Assembly (NCBI GenBank): GCA_964468805.1 | Contig: CAYXWM010000001.1 | Span: forward strand, 1-64,000 | Length of the DNA stretch: 64,000 nucleotides | Direction: 5' to 3' | Origin: CAYXWM01 sp964468805 | GTDB taxonomy: Bacteria > Bacillota > Clostridia > Lachnospirales > WRBF01 | Shown here: piece by piece, positions 44,765 to 54,300 of the stretch | How positions within the stretch are numbered: position 1 is the stretch's first letter | How the letters are laid out: each line of letters opens with the position of its first letter | Translations under genes and position numbers: made by a program | The notes under the pieces: generated by a model | What the model saw: only the letters and a program-made list of their open reading frames with translations | Told to the model about the DNA's origin: nothing | The model's database searches: none

Positions 44765-47005
44765 ATGACCGGGTTTAATACCAATATGCCCCAAATGGAA
44801 ATAAATTTAGCCCTTTATGGGATGCCTTATATGGATCAATGGGAATTTATTGACGATTTTATGATTGTCTTGGATTGTTCTCTCTTTTACTACTACAAGC
44901 ATCATCAATGGACAGGTCTCGATAATAATTTGCAGAACATGCTTGGGCTGGCGGTTTCAAGACAGGAATTTGAAATAAACCTTATAAAAGCCGGTGAAAG
45001 CGTAGTTGGAATAAATCTTGAAGACGATGAAATAACGGATTTGGAATGCCGATTTGACTATATTTTGTCAAGGGTAAATGCAACTCTTACCGCAGTTAAG
45101 ACGGATTCGACTTATAAACTGCAGTTAACGGAAGTAATACGTAAATTCAAATTGGATAAGTTCACAATATTCTGTTTTATGCTAAGTTTAGTCGTAACCT
45201 TGGACAGGAAATATGAAAAAATATTTTCCTACTTACAGGACGACATTACCTTGAAATATCCCATTGCAGAAACAGCGATAAAACTGTTCGCAACGCAGGG
45301 AACTCTTTTGGCGTCATACTTAAATTATTTTAGTCACAATGAATCTTTGATGAAATTTCTGTTTGAAAAGAATTACTCACATTCGGATTTTTTAAATACA
45401 CCCATAAAAATTAATAAACGGATTTTATCATTTATAACTCGGCCCCACAGATATGAGCAATTACCTGTATACATGAAGGTTGTAAAAGCAGAATTTAGGG
45501 GCAGGTTTATAGATGACATATATTCAAAAAGAATAAAAGAAGTTATAGATATATACGGTGCCGAAGGTGAAGAGCATGGGTTTTGTAAAGCATTCGTTTT
45601 TATTAGCGGTGCTCCCGGAAGCGGTAAATTCTATAGAATAGAAAAGGCTTTATCGGATATAGGTAAAGATATTATCATGATTGACTCTAAAACATTTTTA
45701 GAGGAAGAGGGTAGCATAGAAGACAAAATTTCCTCCGTAATCACGGAAAAGGTCCTAACCGAAGGAGTCCTGATATTCAAAAATTTTGAAGCGTTTAATG
45801 AGGAAGCCCATAAAAGTGAATTAAAGCATTTGATTGCATCTTTGGAAAATAACACTGAATTTACAGGGGCTATGATTTTGTTTTTATCTGCTCATGCTTT
45901 TACTTTACGTGATATTTGCTCATTTTCAATTGTCGAGATTAACATAGATAAACTTACGGAAGAAAAAAGACTTGAATTTTGGATAATGTATGCTTCGGAT
46001 ATGAAATATGATGAAAGCATTGATTTTACGGAACTTTCTTCGAAGTTCGAGTTTACACCGGAGCAGATTGTAAAAAGCATAAGGCAAAGTGAAACCCATA
46101 GGCTTTTATACAAAATGGACTTTGTCCATACGGAACTGCTTCACAAATGCTGTTACAGTCAGGCAGTAATCAAACTTAGTGACCTGGCAGTGAAAATTAA
46201 TCCTGCCCATACTTGGGAAGATCTTATACTTCCTAAAGAACAGATTGAACTTTTGAAGGATGCCTGTTCACACATAAAATATAAACACAAGGTATATAAC
46301 CAATGGGGATTAAGTAATAAGGTATCATACGGTAAGGGTTTATCAATGCTCTTTTCCGGTCCGCCGGGTACGGGTAAAACTATGGCGGCACAAATTGTTG
46401 CAAAACATTTACATATGGAAATTTACAAAATACGTCTGTCACAAGTTGTCAGCAAATACATAGGAGAAACCGAAAAAAACCTGCAAAAAATTTTTACCGA
46501 GGCACAGGGAGCCAATTGTATTTTATTTTTTGATGAAACAGATGCACTTTTCGGAAAGCGTTCGGAAGTGAAGGACTCCCACGATAGGCACGCCAACATT
46601 GAAACAGCATTTCTTCTGCAACAAACAGAGGAATATGAAGGCGTAATTCTAATGGCAACAAACTTGCTTCAAAACATTGATGAGGCTTTTATGAGAAGGA
46701 TAAACTTTGTTATTAACTTCCCATTTCCCACACATGAGGTTAGAAAAGAAATTTGGGAAAACTTCCTCAGCACCGGTATGCCGGTTGAAGATGATGTGGA
46801 TTTGGATTTTTTATCCAAACAGTTTCAGGTTTCCGGAGGCTCAATCAAGAATATAGTGGTTCATGCCGCATTTTTGGCTGCTGCTGAGGGCATAAAAATC
46901 GATATGAGACTGCTGCTTAAAAGCGCATTGTATGAAGTCAGGAAAAATAACCAAATTGTTTTGAAGGAAGATTTAAAACAATATACGGATTTGGTTTTTG
47001 GCTAA
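44765..47005 (+). CDS. eCIS AAA+ ATPase (Afp15/Pvc15-like)
   Basis: 746 residues. A helical N-terminal part of about 230 residues, then two AAA modules. The first has a broken Walker A (GAPGSGKF, residues 282-289, Thr/Ser replaced by Phe) and no acidic Walker B (VLIFKNFEAF). The second is intact: GPPGTGKT (532-539), ILFFDETDALFGKRSE, sensor ATNLLQNID and Arg fingers in FMRRINF. This matches the CDC48-like ATPase of eCIS loci, needed for particle assembly or cargo loading in Afp/PVC. It starts 4 nt after the chaperone-like gene. Confidence 0.93.
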   Translation: MTGFNTNMPQMEINLALYGMPYMDQWEFIDDFMIVLDCSLFYYYKHHQWTGLDNNLQNMLGLAVSRQEFEINLIKAGESVVGINLEDDEITDLECRFDYILSRVNATLTAVKTDSTYKLQLTEVIRKFKLDKFTIFCFMLSLVVTLDRKYEKIFSYLQDDITLKYPIAETAIKLFATQGTLLASYLNYFSHNESLMKFLFEKNYSHSDFLNTPIKINKRILSFITRPHRYEQLPVYMKVVKAEFRGRFIDDIYSKRIKEVIDIYGAEGEEHGFCKAFVFISGAPGSGKFYRIEKALSDIGKDIIMIDSKTFLEEEGSIEDKISSVITEKVLTEGVLIFKNFEAFNEEAHKSELKHLIASLENNTEFTGAMILFLSAHAFTLRDICSFSIVEINIDKLTEEKRLEFWIMYASDMKYDESIDFTELSSKFEFTPEQIVKSIRQSETHRLLYKMDFVHTELLHKCCYSQAVIKLSDLAVKINPAHTWEDLILPKEQIELLKDACSHIKYKHKVYNQWGLSNKVSYGKGLSMLFSGPPGTGKTMAAQIVAKHLHMEIYKIRLSQVVSKYIGETEKNLQKIFTEAQGANCILFFDETDALFGKRSEVKDSHDRHANIETAFLLQQTEEYEGVILMATNLLQNIDEAFMRRINFVINFPFPTHEVRKEIWENFLSTGMPVEDDVDLDFLSKQFQVSGGSIKNIVVHAAFLAAAEGIKIDMRLLLKSALYEVRKNNQIVLKEDLKQYTDLVFG

Positions 47006-47016
47006 GGCGACGTAAT

Positions 47017-47051
47017 GAAAATATGCAACTCTTCAGAATATTCATATTTTC
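47017..47051 (+). promoter_or_regulatory. hairpin between AAA+ gene and structural genes
   Basis: GAAAATATG/CATATTTTC, 9-bp perfect stem, directly behind the AAA+ stop; no T-run follows. Possible processing or attenuation point separating the cargo/ATPase half from the particle half. Confidence 0.4.
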
Positions 47052-47083
47052 AAAAGTAGAGTTATTATAAAATTTCATTTGAA

Positions 47084-47130
47084 GGGAGGGACGATTCCCG
47101 GTCGGTTGTAATACTGTGCCGTAACGGGGA
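47084..47130 (+). promoter_or_regulatory. distant ribosome binding site and stem-loop before the sheath gene
   Basis: GGGAGGG (47084-47090) is 51 nt from the sheath ATG, too far for use in linear form. A stem TTCCCG/CGGGGA (47095-47130, with inner CGG/CCG) lies between them and would bring it to about 15 nt when folded. Directly before the ATG only a weak GGA is present. Confidence 0.4.
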
Positions 47131-47141
47131 TTGGAAAACAG

Positions 47142-48959
47142 ATGCCGGAATATTTATCTCCCGGGGTTTACGTTGAAGAGTACGAATCGGGTGCGGTGGC
47201 AATGGAAGGTGTCAGCACCAGTACCGCCGGTTTTATAGGTCTAGCTGAAAAAGGTCCCGTAGTAGGCAGACCGGTATTTTTAACCGGTTTCAGTGACTAT
47301 ATGCGTGTGTTTGGTTCATTTTTGCCTGAATCAAAATATGGTATGAACAGATTTCTGCCAAACGCAGTTGAGCATTTCTTTATAAACGGCGGAGCCAGAT
47401 GTTTCGTAATGCGTGTAGCCCCAAAAGATGCAAAAACTGCAAAGGGAAGTACAACTCAAATTCTTAGTTTTGAAGCGAAAAACCCCGGTGAATGGGGTAA
47501 TCGAATTAAAATTTGTATAACTCCTGCTTCAAGACAAAAAACGCAAGTACTTGAAGCTGACGGCAGCGAAATTACAGTTAAAAACGCCGATGGGATTTAT
47601 GCCGGCGACATAGTTATGTTTGATGACGGTTTTAAACCTACCTACAACAAGGTGCTGTCTGTTCAAGGTAAGGACATAACTTTTGAAAACCCCGTGGATA
47701 CATCAATTGTGGATAAAAATATCATCCCAAAAAAATTCTTGAGAACATGCGAAATGAATATAAGCATAATGTATGAAGATCAGAAAGAGGATTATCCGTT
47801 TGTAACACTCAACGATTTATCAGCCGACTATGTATGCTCAAGATTAGACAAAAGCGAGTTAATAAACGTTAAGGCTCAAGAAGTTAAATTAACCCAAATT
47901 CAAAAAACCGAGCCTCCTAAAGACAAAAAGAACGAAAAAGAAGGCGAAGCGGCTGAAACTGCACCCACACCCACACCGCCTACACCGGCACCAACAACGT
48001 CCCGTCTTCTGCCGCCGTATGAACTGGCCTGTGGTCAGGAAACAGTATTTAACTTGACATTGTCAGACGGAAGCGAAGGATCGGTAAGCTCCGTAAGTGC
48101 CGCAGACTTTGTGGGTGCTGATGTCGGACCCGGAAAAAGAACAGGCATACAGAGCTATATAGAGGTTGACAACGTTAATATTATGGCTGTGCCCGGTGTG
48201 ACTATGCCTGATGTTCAGCTTTCCCTTGTGGCTCATTGTGAAAATACAAAAAGCAGGTTTGCCGTGCTTGATATGCCGAGAAACAAAGAAAAGGTGGACG
48301 AGCTTCTTGCGTATAGAGATATGTTTGATACATCCTATTCGGCAATGTATCATCCTTGGATAGAGACCTTAGATCCTCTGTCAAAGCGAAGTGCATACAT
48401 GCCTCCATCAGGAGCCATGGCAGGAATTTACGCCAGAACAGACATAAATATAGGGGTACATAAGGCTCCTGCCAACGAAGTTGTAAGAGCTTGCACAGGA
48501 CTTGAGTATAACTACAATACCGGAGAGCAAGATATGCTCAATCCAAAAGGCGTAAACCTTATACGTTCGTTTCCCGGCAGAGGAGTTAGGGTTTGGGGTG
48601 CCAGAACGCTTTCTTCAAACGCTACATGGAAGTATGTAAATGTCAGAAGGCTTTTCATCTTCCTTGAGGAATCCATAAAAGCAAATACAAATTGGGTTGT
48701 TTTCGAACCAAATTCGGAGGCTCTTTGGATTAGGGTAAAGCGTTCCGTGGAAATGTTCCTGACTACCGTTTGGGGTAGCGGTGCCCTAGCCGGAACTACT
48801 CCCGAACAAGCATTCTTTGTAGATATAGGCAGAAACACAATGACTCAGGATGATCTTGATAACGGTAGGCTTATTTGTGTAATCGGTGTTGCACCTGTAA
48901 AGCCGGCAGAGTTTGTAATATTCAGAATCGGACAGTATACAGCCGATTCAAATGCTTAA
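47142..48959 (+). CDS. eCIS contractile sheath protein
   Basis: 605 residues, tail sheath family. The start MPEYLSPGVYVEEYESG and the VSTSTAGFIGLAEKGP block are the classic sheath N-terminus that links neighbouring subunits; the C-terminal third has the conserved sheath core (GVNLIRSFPGRGVRVWGART, WKYVNVRRLFIFLEESI). A Pro/Thr-rich linker (near residues 270-290, TAPTPTPPTPAP) sits inside a variable surface-exposed insertion. Sheath contraction drives the tube into a target. Only one sheath gene is present in the window, unlike Afp/PVC with several paralogues. Confidence 0.96.
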   Translation: MPEYLSPGVYVEEYESGAVAMEGVSTSTAGFIGLAEKGPVVGRPVFLTGFSDYMRVFGSFLPESKYGMNRFLPNAVEHFFINGGARCFVMRVAPKDAKTAKGSTTQILSFEAKNPGEWGNRIKICITPASRQKTQVLEADGSEITVKNADGIYAGDIVMFDDGFKPTYNKVLSVQGKDITFENPVDTSIVDKNIIPKKFLRTCEMNISIMYEDQKEDYPFVTLNDLSADYVCSRLDKSELINVKAQEVKLTQIQKTEPPKDKKNEKEGEAAETAPTPTPPTPAPTTSRLLPPYELACGQETVFNLTLSDGSEGSVSSVSAADFVGADVGPGKRTGIQSYIEVDNVNIMAVPGVTMPDVQLSLVAHCENTKSRFAVLDMPRNKEKVDELLAYRDMFDTSYSAMYHPWIETLDPLSKRSAYMPPSGAMAGIYARTDINIGVHKAPANEVVRACTGLEYNYNTGEQDMLNPKGVNLIRSFPGRGVRVWGARTLSSNATWKYVNVRRLFIFLEESIKANTNWVVFEPNSEALWIRVKRSVEMFLTTVWGSGALAGTTPEQAFFVDIGRNTMTQDDLDNGRLICVIGVAPVKPAEFVIFRIGQYTADSNA

Positions 48960-49013
48960 GAAGATATGCTTAATACCGGACATATTTGCATTCATATAGA
49001 TTAAACAGAACAG

Positions 49014-49048
49014 AACTCATAACTCAAAACTCATAACTCATAACTTAC
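49014..49048 (+). repeat. five tandem 7-bp repeats between sheath and tube genes
   Basis: AACTCAT, AACTCAA, AACTCAT, AACTCAT, AACTTAC in direct succession. Heptameric short tandem repeats can change copy number by slippage. Confidence 0.75.
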
Positions 49049-49081
49049 GGAGACATATGCTTTGATATAGGCTTAAAAAAT

Positions 49082-49112
49082 GAGTTCGATGAAAGTAAGT
49101 TTCATCGAACTC
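49082..49112 (+). promoter_or_regulatory. 13-bp perfect hairpin between sheath and tube genes
   Basis: GAGTTCGATGAAA/TTTCATCGAACTC with a 5-nt loop, no strong T-run after it. It could be a partial terminator or an mRNA stabiliser that sets the sheath-to-tube ratio. The 48960-49255 gap holds this and the 7-bp repeats; a 63-codon frame there lacks a ribosome binding site and is not credited. Confidence 0.6.
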
Positions 49113-49255
49113 TTGATAATATTACTGTGTTTTGCTTACTACCATGCAAACCGTATTTATAACGTAAAGATTCTTAAGGAATTTAATTTTATACGCATAT
49201 TGACAGACTGCGAGGTACTCACGTTTAAATATAAAGGAAAGAAGGGATTAAATCC

Positions 49256-49750
49256 ATGGCTGTTCCAATAAGATACCCTTATAAAAACTTCAGGTTTAAA
49301 GTGGAATTCGACGGTACAGAAAGTGCCGGGTTTTCGGAAGTTTCCGGCGGAGATATTTCCGTAGATATAATTGAATACAGAGAAGGCAGCGAAATTAGGA
49401 CAACCCCAAGAAAGTTGGCGGGTCTAACAAAATACGGCAACATAACTCTTAAATGGGGAGTTATAGGTACTATGGAAATGATGGAATGGCTTCATGCTGT
49501 TTCATCGGATAATGCGGCGGGACCTACCGGTATAGCCAGAAAAAACCTTGTTATTAAACTTATGGATGAAACAGGCGCAGAAGCCGGTCCTTCATGGGAA
49601 GTAATAAATGCTTGGCCAAGCCATTATACAGGACCGGACCTTAACGCTATGGGCTCGGAAGTTGCAATTGAAACTCTTGAAATAGCTCATGAGGGTATTT
49701 GGAGAGTTGACGGCGGAGCTGTTGACTCGGCTACGGCTTCAACAGTTTAG
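49256..49750 (+). CDS. eCIS inner tube protein (gp19-like)
   Basis: 164 residues, the major tube subunit (phage T4 gp19/Afp1 family). MAVPIRYPYKNFRFKVEFDG, the GFSEVSGGDIS segment and the later ITLKWGVIGTMEM are typical; the C-terminal strand VAIETLEIAHEGI completes the beta-barrel that stacks into a hollow tube. Start ATG is behind AAGAAGGGA. It lies after a 296-bp gap rich in repeat and hairpin signals following the sheath gene. Confidence 0.96.
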   Translation: MAVPIRYPYKNFRFKVEFDGTESAGFSEVSGGDISVDIIEYREGSEIRTTPRKLAGLTKYGNITLKWGVIGTMEMMEWLHAVSSDNAAGPTGIARKNLVIKLMDETGAEAGPSWEVINAWPSHYTGPDLNAMGSEVAIETLEIAHEGIWRVDGGAVDSATASTV

Positions 49751-49844
49751 TTCCGGACGAAAATTTCGTTTTTTAGTTTAATACGCTTTGGTTTTACTTG
49801 TACTTAGGCTTGTTAACGTTTCATTATAATTATGGCACAAATTT

Positions 49845-49880
49845 AGTGTTATGGCGGTAATAATTATCCGTCATAACACT
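49845..49880 (+). promoter_or_regulatory. hairpin before the tail-chaperone-like gene
   Basis: AGTGTTATG/CATAACACT (9 bp) extended by G-T and CGG/CCG pairs. It ends 19 nt before the preferred start at 49899 and contains the earlier ATG at 49851, which argues against that earlier start. Confidence 0.6.
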
Positions 49881-49898
49881 GAGAAAAGGACTGATATT

Positions 49899-50267
49899 AT
49901 GAATGAATTTCAAACGGAGTTCGAATTTACGCTTCCCAGAGGGTACTTGGATTCTAACGGTGAATTGCACAGAAACGGCGTAATGAGGCTTGCCACAGCT
50001 GCTGATGAGATACTTCCCATGAGGGACCCGAGAGTGAACCAAAACCCGGGTTACCTTACGATTATTCTTCTTTCCAGAGTAATAACCAAGCTGGGTGATC
50101 TTCCTTCGGTGAACAACAAAATAATTGAAAATATGTTTACAGCAGATTTAGCCTTTTTGCAAGATTTGTACCAAAGGATAAATGTTTCCGATGTACAGGG
50201 TTTTAAGGTTGTATGCCCAAAATGCGAGCATGAATTTGAGGTGCCCTTTGATTTTTTGACGGAGTAG
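49899..50267 (+). CDS. tail-assembly-chaperone-like eCIS protein, zero-frame product
   Basis: 122 residues in the normal frame. Starts FQTEFEFTLPRGYLDSNGEL, carries the conserved MRLATAADE block, a helical middle, and ends in a CPKC half-zinc-ribbon (VVCPKCEHEFEVPFDF). It occupies the slot between tube genes where phages encode tail assembly chaperones. The ATG at 49899 has AAAAGGA 8 nt upstream; an in-frame ATG 16 codons earlier lies in a hairpin without ribosome binding site. The 3' end overlaps a -1 frame that continues for 64 codons, with a slippery sequence in the overlap; a 184-residue frameshift product is predicted. Confidence 0.9.
   Translation: MNEFQTEFEFTLPRGYLDSNGELHRNGVMRLATAADEILPMRDPRVNQNPGYLTIILLSRVITKLGDLPSVNNKIIENMFTADLAFLQDLYQRINVSDVQGFKVVCPKCEHEFEVPFDFLTE
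50238..50258 (+). promoter_or_regulatory. programmed -1 frameshift signal
   Basis: T TTT TTG at 50252-50258 in zero frame (codons GAT-TTT-TTG) is a canonical X-XXY-YYZ slippery heptamer. An internal SD-like GAGGTG at 50238-50243 ends 8 nt upstream, as in bacterial stimulated frameshifts such as dnaX. Two codons after the heptamer the zero frame stops. Confidence 0.8.
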
Positions 50268-50452
50268 AGCTTTCTCTTTATCCGGAGGACCGTATTTATG
50301 AGGAAGCTGCTTTTCTTGGGTATTATCTTCATTGGCCTCATTCCCAGATTATGGCTCTTGACCATAAGGAGCGTCGACGTTGGTGTAATGAGATATCAAA
50401 AATAAACAAGAAATTATCGGGAAAAACCGAAAAGAGTATATTCGACATTTAA
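50252..50452 (+). CDS. -1 frameshift extension, P2 GpE'-like / DUF6760-like
   Basis: An open frame bounded by TGA (50249-50251) and TAA (50450-50452). It has no ATG, GTG, TTG or CTG before the conserved part, so it can hardly be translated on its own. After the slip it adds 64 residues (DGVELSLYPEDRIYEEAAFL and so on) to the 120 decoded before. The segment GYYLHWPHSQIMALDHKERR with the following Arg-Trp matches the F-H-W-P...L...E...W pattern of phage P2 GpE' and the small eCIS/phage DUF6760-type proteins. By analogy the long and short forms act as chaperones in tube or tail assembly. Confidence 0.8.
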   Translation, partial: FFDGVELSLYPEDRIYEEAAFLGYYLHWPHSQIMALDHKERRRWCNEISKINKKLSGKTEKSIFDI

Positions 50453-50660
50453 ACTACTTCTAATAAAACATAGAAAGTTCGTATTTGTGGAATTTGAGCG
50501 ACCGGTCCGTTTACGAAGTTTACCGAAAACGGCATAGGAACGAAAGACCATAATGCACTGCATTTTCTGTACATTCGAAAGAACGGGTATTAGAGCCTAT
50601 TCCTTTTAATTTTTATTAGGGATAGACTCTGAATTTAACCTATGTGGTTGGGGTGATAAT
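50453..50660. other. non-coding gap with degenerate repeat-like sequence
   Basis: No gene seen. TGAGCGACCGGT and CCGTTTACGAAG are shared with the 140-bp family 2 elements (28057-28196), so it may be a diverged relative; a weak hairpin AGAGCCTATTCC/GGGATAGACTCT follows at about 50591-50632. Confidence 0.4.
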
Positions 50661-51314
50661 TTGAGTAAACAAAGGATTAACGTAAATGAATATTATGAAT
50701 TAATGAAATCCCGTGGCTCAAATTCCGCAAATGTATGGGTTATGCCGGAATATAACAATGCATACGGCAAACCGCTTTACGGGAAATACAGAAAACAAGT
50801 TGCTCCCAATAATAAAAAAACTGACTCACCCAAACCTGCATCAAAGCCGGTAAAGAGCAACATCAATTGGAAAGCACCATCAGATTCTGCTAATGAGCTA
50901 CCCATTAACAACTGCTTTAAGGTTTTTGTCTCTGACATAAAGGAAGAAGCAGGAAATTTTCAAAGAATATCAGGTCTTGGTAAAAGAGCTGTGTATGAAA
51001 AGTTTAAAGAAGGCGGAAAAAACTCCGAAATGTATTTTGTGTCCCATTTCGAGTATTCAAATTTGGTTTTGGAAAGAGCTAACCGTATTTCCGACCCCTT
51101 ATATAAATGGATTGAGGAAGCGGAAAACGGCATTATGCTTCCGCATAATATAACGATTACTCTCTACAAGGACGGTAAAGTGATATACTCGTGGTTCGTT
51201 AGGGATGCATTACCGGTTTCTATAGAGTTTATGGAGTTGGACGCTACTGTTTCAAGTATCCTTATATCAAAGATAGAGTTTGCCCATAGGGGTATAAGTA
51301 TGTTTTCGGAATAG
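50661..51314 (+). CDS. second tube-like protein (tube initiator / Afp5-like)
   Basis: 217 residues. The C-terminal about 130 residues have the gp19-like tube pattern: FKVFVSDIKEEAG, ISGLGKRAVYEKFKEGGK, LVLERA, and a final strand LISKIEFAHRGISMF parallel to the tube protein's ending. The N-terminal about 85 residues are extra, polar and Pro/Lys-rich. In eCIS particles the second tube-type protein joins the tube to the hub, which this one may do. It starts with TTG behind GGGGTGA. Confidence 0.85.
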   Translation: MSKQRINVNEYYELMKSRGSNSANVWVMPEYNNAYGKPLYGKYRKQVAPNNKKTDSPKPASKPVKSNINWKAPSDSANELPINNCFKVFVSDIKEEAGNFQRISGLGKRAVYEKFKEGGKNSEMYFVSHFEYSNLVLERANRISDPLYKWIEEAENGIMLPHNITITLYKDGKVIYSWFVRDALPVSIEFMELDATVSSILISKIEFAHRGISMFSE

Positions 51315-51324
51315 GTGAAAAGTA

Positions 51325-54300
51325 ATGTTGAAATTATTCTCGGAAAATAAAAACAAAATAATTAAAACCACCCGAAAAGACATAGCTGTTTCCGATTGTA
51401 ATTTTATTGGGAAAACCGGCTTGTCCGGCAGAAATAATTTCGGAGAAAAAATACTTTCCAAGGCAAGTCCGGTTATTTCGGTTACCGGTTGGAACAGGAT
51501 TTCGCTGTATTATTTTTTAGCCTATATTTCTCAATTTTCACATCCCGGTGTTATCAACAATATTGTTAATATAATCAACAAAAATTATATATTAAGCTAT
51601 AATAATCGATTTTTAAGAGAATTTAATTCTCAAAACAATAGAATAAACTCTTATGTCTCTGTTTTTCCGGGCAATTTACCGGATTATCAAAAGCATAATT
51701 TAAAGAGCTTCACAAATTACAGTTCAAAGAGAATTTCAATAAACCATTTCAAAAATGAGCCTGAATTCCATAAAGGATTAAACGCATTTTCTTCGACAAA
51801 AACCTCTTATTTTGACTTGGAAAACAGCAACACAAACACTGATTCCAATACCCGAAACTTTAAATATCCCATTACCGAAGGTATAAATGTTTGGAAATAT
51901 GTAACGGATGTTTTTGGAAACTACGATAACATTTCCGAAGAAACTAAATCTAACTCAGTAAAGTACGAAAAAAAAAGTTTCACAGGCAAAAATGTTTTAT
52001 CAAATTTTTTATACAGATATTTTCAACAGTTAAATTTAGCAAAGGACACCATCCCTGAATTAATTATAGGATACAATTCCGTAATTAAAGAGATTGAAAA
52101 GAATCTACGATTTATAGCACATATAAATCATCAAAATGATTTTAATATATACCAAAATTTAAGACAGCAAAGCTCATTAATTGACTTATTTTCGAATAAA
52201 CAAGATTATTCGATAAATACCGGCAAAGTTTATAAAGATGTAACAGGGAAAATTTTTTCGCCGGAAAATAAGATAACCGGTAATTTAAGCCTTATAAAAA
52301 GATTTTTTGGCTTAAACTATAAAAATAATTCGATATTTAATTATGACGCAACTCCGGACCAAGAAAACATCCATCCGGGCATGTTAAACGAAAATAATAG
52401 CCTAAGCAATCTAAAAGAAATAATTATTGGTTTTAATCTTGGCAAGAAAATTAATCAAAAGTACCGGATGTACAATTCGTATGAAGATAATTTTCCGCAA
52501 TTGAGATCTAATAATTGGTTAAGTGCATTAATTTATAAACAAGCTGATAACTTTGTTAAGCAACCAAATACAAAAAGTCCGGTTAGCAATGCCGGTCAAA
52601 ATTTCTATTTAAGACGATTCTGCTTGAATAATCAAATGATTGATACAAACTCTATCGTAAAGGGTTGGTTGAATACCTTTATTCCTGAAACTGCTGATAG
52701 ATTTATAAATAATTTCGACACAACAAAACCGGTGAGTAATATTTCAAGTCATAAAGTTTTAAAGCGTTACAACTTAACAAATCAAAAAAGAAACAAAAAT
52801 AACTATTTACTTGATTTAAATCAAATGGATTATAACCACGCTATTAATAATGAAATAGCGTATAAGAATAGCTATGAGTTTGGCGAAAAAAATTCGATAG
52901 TCAATTTAGGGTTTAACCGAGGCAGTTATGAATCGGATATTGGATTAACAAAAAACAAGGCTAATAGTATAGATAGGCATAAAAAGATTATTTATCAAAA
53001 TTTATATACATTAAATAAGTTTTCTTACGGAACTCACTTTACGGAAAATAAGGATACAGGATCTACAGCTAAGGATATAGGATACAACTTTCACAGCGCT
53101 ATTAACCTTTTAAGTGATTCAAAAGCGGGAGCATACAAAACAACAGGGTTATATAACAAATTCTCAAAGCTCTACTTAAATAAATTCTCGGATGATAGAA
53201 ATGGTTTTTATAAAACCGGTTCCGGGAACGAAAAACCTCTGATTCATATAGCTAAAATTTTCTTTAGAATGTTTTCCTTTAAGGCTTTATTTTCCGGTCT
53301 GAAGAAACAATTCTTGTCATTAAACGAATTAGGGTCAACACAAAATGAAAAAAAGGTTTCGGGTGTTTTATTTAACAAAGAAATTAATCTCAATGCGGTT
53401 TCTAATAAAGAAGAAAAAGAATATTCATATTTATCAAGTTGGTACGAAGTAGCCTACAAAGATTATCTGTCCAATCAAAGCTTTACTGCTTTAAAAGAAG
53501 CCGAAACAACAAAAAGAAAACAGTCGTTAGGTCTTAACTTTAATTTTTTACCGGCACAGGCAAAGTCTTTTCAAAATCTGTCTGCAAAAAAATATTTTTC
53601 CGGAATAAATGTGATAACCGGTAATAGAAATGCCTTTTTTGTACTAAAATCTGTTACAAATTCGAATGATTATTTAACAAATAACCGCTTAAAACAAAAC
53701 TTTAAATCAAATTCTGCAGGAATTAGAGCATTTAATTCAATACATCCGGAACAAAAAAATGGTTACATAAAGCCTGTAAGCGGTTTAAGTTCAATTTTTG
53801 ATACGTTTTTTAAAATTATAAAATTATCAAGTTGGAACGAAATTTATAAAGAAAATCCCTTTACAGAAAGCTATGTTGTTTTGAATGAACATAAAATATC
53901 AAAAATAAATAAACCGGCGAGTCATAACATTAAGTTCTTGCAAGTGTGGAAAAATCTTAGACAGAATCTTTCTGAAACTAAAAATGTAAATAAAATAAAC
54001 GGGATAATCGGTAATCAAAACACCGTTTATAAACCAAATATTATTACAAAACCCAATGTTTATTTGAAAAACAGTATCTCCAATCCAATCCTACAACAAG
54101 AAAATATTTCTACAGACTTAAAACAAAGCTTTACAGCATATTGGAAATGGTTTAACGCATCAAATGCAAGGCATAATTCGGAACCGGAGCTTAATAGCAT
54201 AACAAAGGTTAACGATTCAAGTAGGATTGTCGCTAAAGGTTTTAATAAGTATATAAATTTATCAAGTTGGAACGAAGTTAACAAAGAGTACCCTTTCAAA

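Noticed and set aside
49014..49048. CRISPR-like array
   Set aside because: Units are 7 bp and directly adjacent without spacers; a simple tandem repeat.
49080..49271. 63-codon frame between sheath and tube genes
   Set aside because: Its start lies in the 13-bp hairpin, it has no ribosome binding site and it overlaps the tube gene start; hydrophobicity arises from AT-rich sequence.
49851..49898. Earlier ATG for the tail-chaperone-like protein
   Set aside because: No ribosome binding site, located in a hairpin, and the 16 extra residues do not fit the conserved N-terminus; 49899 is better.
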